The translations under genes and the position numbers were made by a program. Source: Persicaria tinctoria (taxonomy: Eukaryota; Streptophyta; Magnoliopsida; Caryophyllales; Polygonaceae). From it: a stretch of 64,000 nt of DNA. Positions 57,375 through 64,000 of this stretch are shown one piece after another (position 1 is the first letter of the stretch; the number at the start of each line of letters is the position of its first letter). The stretch lies in assembly GCA_037127255.1 (NCBI GenBank), contig JBANSL010000009.1, positions 2,042,001 to 2,106,000 of the forward strand, read 5' to 3'. The notes beneath the pieces were generated by a model. The model was not told the origin of the DNA. It made no database searches and saw only the letters and a program-made list of their open reading frames with translations.

Positions 57375-57690
57375 TTAGCAACGGATACTTAGCCACGAAT
57401 ACTGGGCGTGGCTATATTCATGGCCAATAGCAATGACATTGGCGACGACTATCAATAGCCGTTGCTATTTTCGTGGCTGGGTGGCGTCTTGGTATGACAC
57501 CTCTTCAAATTCGTGGCTAATAGCAACGAATATAGGTCCGTGGCTGGTTTCGTGGCTGGAATGGTCGACTGCTAAATAGCCACGAATATAGCCACGACAG
57601 TTAGATTCGTGGCTGTATTCGAAGCTGGTTCGGCCACGATATTATATCCATAGCTGAATTCGTGGCTATTCGGTCCAGCAATCGTTAAGC
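57375..57690. repeat. CACTA subterminal repeats
   Basis: About a dozen copies, in both orientations, of a motif near TAGCCACGAAT / ATTCGTGGCTA. Two to three further copies lie near 57880-57925. In this superfamily such arrays are binding sites for the element's own TNP1/TNPA-type protein. Confidence 0.85.
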
Positions 57691-58555
57691 ATTTGGCCAT
57701 GTAATATGGGCTTGGTTTTAAATAGGCCGGATGTATAAGTATCTCTCAAATTTTTTTAGATTGAATATGTCCATTCAATAGGGTGTTAGTGAAACCGGAT
57801 GTGAAAGCCCATTAGCCTATTAGAATTCAAAGCCCAATAAGCCCATAAAATGAAAGGGTATTAATGGGCTTCGTTAGCGACGACTGCATCTGTGGCTAAA
57901 TCCGTGGCTAATACGGATGTTGTCAAAATTCAATGCGCTTGTACTGTACCCACAGATGGGGCGACACGCGTCCATTTCCTGCATAATTATGGTTGAGAGT
58001 ACATTTAATGGGGCCGACCCACTTTGCATATTGTCTTCTTGCTCCAATCCACTTGCAATTTGGAATTGAAGGCTTGGAAGTGGTGGAGCAGTCCGGCCTC
58101 TCATGCTCTGTTCATGTACGAGGTATGTAATTTTTATTTTTTATTTTTGTTTAACTTTAGTTACATACTATATATATAATATATACTTCGTATTACATAT
58201 ATATATATATAATATATACAAATGAAAAGGGTTTTATGAAATTGTAAATAATGGGTATGTGGAAATGGTGTATAAATTAATTAATGGGTATTATTTTGTT
58301 ATTGAAGAAATCGATTGAAATGGGTATTATATATACAAATGTGAAAAGGTTTTTTTGAAATAGTATATAATTTGAAGAATATATTTGTAAATGTGATATG
58401 TAATAAAAAAAATTGGTTGTAATTGATACATGTATATATATATGTTCAATTATATATTACAATATATATTTATTCAATATATGTTTAATTCAATATGTAG
58501 TTTATTATTAATTTATTATGATTATAGTATCCATATACAGATCGATTGATCGAAT

Positions 58556-61500
58556 ATGGGCGATCGTTCCTGGATGTATGATATGTACTTGGAGAATCGT
58601 AGAGGATTAAAGCCTGAATACTATGCAGGGGTGGATGAGTTTATAGATTTTGCTTGTGCTCAAACTTATTATCTCGATGAAAGTAAGATAAAATGCCCAT
58701 GTCGGAGATGTGAGAATTGTTATTTTGAGAAAGCAGATGATGTGAAGGATCATTTATACCATCATGGGTTTATGTTTGATTATTATCGTTGGACGGCACA
58801 CGGCGAACCTATTGGACATCCAAACCATGATCAGATGGTAGGGGGCAACCAGTGGGCTATGTATGATCAGTTAACTGGAGAGCAAAGAATGGTGTTTGAC
58901 ATTGCAGGTCCGAACTTTGTTCCTCCTTCATGGTTTAGTGTTAATGTCGATGGTAATCATGATGAATTCCAACCAGCTGAAGTGAATGAGGTCGATGAAA
59001 TGAGGGAAGATCCAGTAGGGACTGAGGAGGCTAATCTGTTGTCCACGCAGTTTGCAGACGTGCTAAGAGCCGCTGATGAACCTGTGTTTCCAGGGTGTAC
59101 TACACATACACAGTTGTCCTTTATGAGCCGACTTATGAGCTTGAAGTGCGATTATAATGTTCCCCAAAGCCTCTTTGATGGTTTCGTGCAATTGTATGAT
59201 GAAGTGTTACCTTCTGAGCACAAGATTCCGACCAGCTACTATGAAACCGAGAAGGTAGTTCGAAATTTGGGGTTACCGGTGGAAAGAATAGCCATGTGTC
59301 CCAATGGTTGTATGTTGTATTGGAAGAATGATGCCAATGAAGAATCATGTAAGTTCTGTGGTGAAGCAAGATATGTTGTGGGTGCAGGCAGACGTAGGGC
59401 ACACAAGATGTTATTCTACTTGCCTCTTATTCCGAGGCTACAGAGATTATATGCGTCGGAGGTGACCGCCAGCCATATGACTTGGCATGCGGAGCACGTA
59501 ACAGAGGAGGGGATGATGTGTCATCCTTCAGATGGAGATGCATGGAGGATGCTAGACATGAAGCATCCTGATTTTGCTTCTGAGCCTCATAATATTCGGT
59601 TGGGTTTATGCACAGATGGATTTGCTACATTTAACAAATCTGGTCAGAATTATTCTTGTTGGCCTGTGATTGTCACTCCTTACAATCTTCCACCTCATTT
59701 GTGCATGAGGTCCGAGTACATGTTTATGTCGTTGATAGTGCCAGGTCCTCCAAACCCAAAGAAGTTAATTGATATTTGCCTCCAACCTCTTGTTGATGAG
59801 TTGTTGCAGTTGTGGGACGTTGGAGTTGCTACCTATGATGCCTCGATGAGAGAAAACTTTATTATGCGTGCAGCACTACTCTGGACTATCAGTGATTTCC
59901 CTGCATATGCTATGTTGTCTGGATGGAGCACTGCAGGTCAGTTGGCTTGTCCGATTTGCATGGAATCAGGATGTGATGCATTTCGGCTCGAAAATGGTCG
60001 AAATGCTTGCTGGTTCGATTGCCATCGGAAGTTTTTAGAGATTGATCACCCCTTCCGTAAGAACAAGAAGGACTTCTACAGAGGGCATGTGGAAACAGGA
60101 TTGCCACCTCCATTGCTATTGTTGTGAGCCTAATTTGTCATGTTTTACACTTACTTTTATATCGATTTCTGCATACATTGCATACATTTGGGTTAGAATA
60201 ATACAGAATCTGTGTAGTTTATACTTGTTTGCAATATATGGAGGTCTACACAAGTTTTTGTTATATTTCACAGAAATCGGACGCATTTTGGAGCTTAAAG
60301 GAAAGTCATGGAGAAGCCAAGAATGGTGCAGCTGGAGAGAAGGCCAATTTCCGGCTTTCATCATTCTGAATCAGGCTGTGATGTCTTCATGAGAGTTGTA
60401 GCCCTCGGAAAGAGCTTTCCAACGCATGGTCATATGCGTCAATCCGACAATCGAGGCATCGGGAAAGTGCGTTTCACGAACAGAGCTGGGAGCTGAGGAA
60501 AGTTATCGATATCGACAAGATTTGTCGACATCGAGGAGTTATCAACTCGACATGTGTTCTAGACGTCGAGCACGAGCACCAGACGAAGAAACTTCTAGAC
60601 ATCGACAACTTTTGTCGATATCGAGGAGACATGTCGACAAGATTGTCGAGGAGTCCAGAAGCCGAGTTCGAGGAGAAGTCCGAGCGGGAGATTGCTTGCA
60701 AGCCAAGATTCGACGAATTCTATCCTATTCTATCAAGATCTATCGAAGACCCAACACATTAGATATAATCCTAGTCTATCTAGTTTATTTAATTCCATGT
60801 TTTATCTTTATGTTATTAGATATAATTTTAGATATATATATAGTTATTCTATCCTTGGCTAACAAGGAATAGATCACTATAAATAAAGCCCATGGGGCTC
60901 AGTTTTAATCATTCAAATTCAGAGAGGAGTAGTTAGTTCCATTCAGAGATACAGTTAGGAGTTTTAAGGTTTTTAAGGTTTTGGCTTACAGCGAAAGTTG
61001 ATTGCCAAGATTGTAAAGGCTTTGAATTTAGTTTTATGCAAGTTTCTTCTTTTACATCAATGTCTTTTATTGCAATGAAGAGCGAGTAGTCCACCCACTT
61101 CTGGGGCTGGGGTGAGCCCGACGGTGGCCATGTGAGGCGATGCAATAAAGGTCAGATTTTTATGCGATTCATCTTCTTTCCCTATGAGCATGATTCTTTT
61201 GCGAGAGTTGAAGGTGATCCTTGTTTGTATTATTGAAGCGAAAGTGATCTTAATGCAACTTGGATTAATTATGTGAAAAAGGGTTAGTAACAATTAGGGT
61301 TTATGCGAGAGCCTCTATATCCCTATTTGTTAATAACGAAAGTTATTTAGATGGAAAGCATGATCTTTTATGCCTTTATGTGTTACTTTGCATGGTTACT
61401 GTTGTGGTGTTGAAACCCTAGCCTTGGAAGTCTTTAGTTTATTGAGTTCATTCCGTTAAAGTTTGTTTCTGTGTTCGAAAAGCTTTGCAATTTACGTTTT

Positions 61501-63961
61501 CTGTCACTTATCGATTTCGAGGAGGTTGTCGACATCGAGTTCTTTTGACGAGATCGAGTTACTTGTTTATGTGTTGTCGATCAGTGTTCTGTGTCGAGTT
61601 CTTCTTGTCGATATCGAGTACTTTGGTCGAGTTACTTACTGTTGTCGATTTGCTTGCTTTTGTCTTCGTTTCTGTGCTATTCTGTCTTGTCTGTGAGAAT
61701 TTGATAGCTATCTGAGAACTGCTGACGTGCTTCCTCGTGGATTCGATCCTGACTTTTCTCTTATTACAACGGGAGGAAGTCTTGTATTTATTTGCTGAGA
61801 CAGGGAAGTCAGTCTGAACTTGATTTTATATTTATTTCAATACTTGACCAACTCCTGCAACAACAGCTATCGGGGGAGCAGATATGGGAGCGGGTTCGTG
61901 CTTTCCCAACGATCATGGAGGATCCTTCCTACAAGTCTGATGAGTATGGGATTTCTCATAAGTGGACAAAACAAAGCATTTTCTGGAGACTCCCATATTG
62001 GAAGGACCTTCTAATCCGACACAATCTCGATGTTATGCACATTGAGAAAAATGTCTTCGACAATGTGTTGAACACTGTGATGGATATCCCTGGGAAGACA
62101 AAGGATAACTTGAATGCCCGGAAATACATTCGCCTATATTGCCATCGAACTGAGCTGGAGGTAGCAGATGATTACAAGGGTGTGAAACCTAAAGCAATAT
62201 ATACCTTGACAAGAGAGGCGAAGAAGAAGGTGGGAGAGTGGTTGAGGACTGTCAAATTCCCCGATGGCTATGCTTCCAACCTAGGAAGATGTGTTCAGAG
62301 TGACGATTGCGGTCTCAGTGGAATGAAGAGCCACGACTGTCACGTGTTTATGGAGAGACTCTTGCCGATCGCCTTTAAAGAGTTGTTGCATCCAAGCGTT
62401 TGGGGCTCGTTAACTGAGTTGAGTATCTTCTTCCAAACAATTTGTTCGTCATCATTGTCAGTTTCTGTCATGGACCAGCTGATCCGGATGATTCCGCTAT
62501 TGGTTTGCAAGTTGGAGTGTATCTTCCCTCCATCCTTTTTTGACTCCATGGAGCATCTCATAGTCCATCTCCCACATGAGGCCCGAGTGGGTGGTCCGGT
62601 CCATTATCGATGGATGTATCCATTCGAGAGAAATCTATTTAAGCTAAAAAAGAAGATCGTCCAAAAGAGAAATGTAGAAGGGTCGATCGTGATGGCGTAC
62701 TTACGGGAAGAAATAGCTAATTTCTCGGTGCACTACTTCTCTTCGCATGTTCCTTCCAAATTGAGGAGACCCGCCAGAAATGATGTCTTCGAGGGTGAAG
62801 GTTGTGCCTTATCTATTTTCAATCACACCGGCGAGGGTAGGGGGAAGGAGACAATAAGGTGGTTGACTGAAGAGGAAGAGTGGAAGGCCGCCCACACATA
62901 TGTGTTGCTCAACTGTCCGGAAGTACAACCGTACATTGAGTAAGTAAACAAACCGAACACACTTCTCATCAATTTATTTATATATATATGACTGAATTTA
63001 CTTACCATTACTTACTTTATTATGTGTAGGATATTTGAGAGTGACATGGGGGATAACGTGGGATATGACCTCATTGAAAACGAATTCGCGAATTGGTTTA
63101 AGAATTATGTAAGTGTTCATAATTATACAAACTTCGATCCCATACGTCATTGTATATATTATATTGCATATGTAGTTACTTCGGAACGTGATTGTTTGAT
63201 AGGCCTTAGATAAAGGACGTGGCTTGGGACCAACTTATCTTTTATGGAGTTTGGCATGGGGACCTAATGTGAAAACAAGAAGTTGGCCAAGATACTTTGT
63301 CAACGGCTATAAGTTCAACACTCTCGATCATGGTGTAGGGAAATCAACTATGAATAGCGGGGTTTGTGTTCGTGGGTCCAACTATGCGACGAACGAATCA
63401 GATTTTTTTGGTCTCCTCGAAGAAATTATCGAGCTTGACTACCCAAGTGCCCTTGCTTACCCACTGAAAGTGACCATGTTCAAGTGTCGATGGTTTGATC
63501 CAACGACAAGAGGAACTCAAATTCATCCCGTATACCAGTTTGTTGAAATCAATCCGAAAAAACTATATAGAAGGTATGAGCCTTTTGTTCTCGCGCAACA
63601 AGCTACGCAGGTTTATTACGTTCAATATCCAGGAGCCACCCGTGACCGGATGGATTGGTGGCATGTGTGCAAGACAAGGGCTCGGAACAGGATAGACCAA
63701 AGGTGGGGATCCACGGGCCCAGCTGAAACAGATGCTTATCAGTTCGATGAAATCGTCACCCCTGAATTCTCCATCGACATAGCAGTTGTAGGTGATGCAC
63801 CGACAACCTTGCGAGATCCTTCAAGTGCGTTTGCTGAAGTCGCCGATGAGGTTGCTACAGAAGAAGAGGGTGTGTTTGATGAAGTCGATGACGACAATCT
63901 TGCTGCAGAAGAAGAGGACGAGTTGGAGGCGACAACAAGTTGCGAAGAAGCCTCTGACTGA
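58556..63961 (+). pseudogene. TNP2-like CACTA transposase, split by a solo LTR
   Basis: Transposase of an En/Spm element. Exons by eye: 58556-60119, then 61871-62939, 63030-63108 and 63203-63961. The first two are contiguous coding sequence separated only by the solo LTR and one target duplication; the frame continues exactly across them. Introns 62940-63029 and 63109-63202 are GT-AG. The transposase-associated zinc-binding domain comes first (MGDRSWMY, KIKCPCRRCENC, HHGFMFDYYRW). The TNP2 core follows (CPNGCMLYWKNDANEESCKFC, LGLCTDGFATFN, AMLSGWSTAGQLACPICME, HNLDVMHIEKNVFDNVLNT). Then come DUF4218-like (FMERLLPIAFKELLH, MYPFERNLFKLK) and DUF4216-like parts (MFKCRWFDP). The C-terminus is acidic. 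Apart from the insertion no stop or frameshift is seen. Confidence 0.9.
60120..61865 (+). mobile_element. Solo LTR of a Gypsy-1-related family
   Basis: 1,746 bp opening TGTTGTGAGC and ending CTGCAACAACA, flanked by a perfect GCTAT duplication (60115-60119 and 61866-61870). Long stretches resemble the Gypsy-1 LTR, for example TGGGGTGAGCCCGACGGTGG at about 61106, and it carries the same TCGANNTCGA motifs. It is about 280 bp shorter and clearly diverged, so it is a sister subfamily. No internal sequence remains, as expected after recombination between two LTRs. Confidence 0.94.
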
Positions 63962-64000
63962 TGACCTCAGTGACCTACAAGGTGTGTGAGATTCTGTTTT

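Larger units (their letters stand above)
57354..64000 (+). mobile_element. CACTA (En/Spm) element, right end outside the window
   Basis: It begins CACTACTAAAAAAAATAGG, the terminal signature of the superfamily, inside the Gypsy-2 LTR. Subterminal repeats follow at 57375-57690. A four-exon TNP2-like transposase gene starts at 58556 and is split by a solo LTR. The right terminal repeat and any second (TNP1-like) gene lie beyond 64000. The 57700-58555 stretch is AT-rich leader or promoter with a short TA repeat near 58196. Confidence 0.92.

Overview
The window looks like nuclear DNA of a flowering plant. It has one intron-containing gene of plant type (the Pol I initiation factor subunit TAF1B) set in nested plant transposons: Helitron, Stowaway MITEs, Copia and Gypsy LTR elements, L1-like LINEs, a MULE and a CACTA element. 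It is AT-rich outside the transposons. The species cannot be told from the sequence, and eudicot is only a guess. There is no bacterial, organellar or CRISPR signal, and no tRNA or rRNA gene.

Layout. 1-6291: the right part of a large Helitron with a four-exon Rep/helicase gene free of stop codons and a clear 3' hairpin plus CTAG end, carrying a Stowaway MITE. 6292-12715: probable promoter, 5' leader intron (with a 450-bp foldback) and four coding exons of TAF1B. 13094-13926: a broken LINE tail. 13927-28147: an array of one Copia family in which neighbouring copies share LTRs. Its left part is inverted, and two of its LTRs carry an inverted piece of the family's own pol gene. 28345-29365: a non-autonomous MULE with a 9-bp target duplication. 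29690-29989: an RPA1-like OB-fold remnant.

30440-52635 is an unclassified unit rich in GAACCAC/GTGGTTC words. It was split by a full-length LINE (30764-38280) and by a 5'-truncated LINE on the other strand (38318-50922). The second LINE is itself split by a complete Gypsy element (41794-50882). That Gypsy element keeps gag, protease and an integrase-like tail but has no reverse transcriptase or integrase core. It is packed with the motif TCGANNTCGA in its LTRs and in its coding region.

52636-57353 is a second Gypsy-type, mostly non-coding element on the minus strand. Its right LTR is interrupted by a CACTA element (57354 to beyond the window end). The CACTA TNP2-like transposase gene is in turn split by a solo LTR related to the Gypsy element. 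Apart from TAF1B, every recognised gene is a transposon gene or a gene relic. The order of events can be read from target-site duplications: 16 bp and about 14-16 bp for the LINEs, GAGAT for Gypsy-1, GCTAT for the solo LTR, TA for the MITEs, 9 bp for the MULE.
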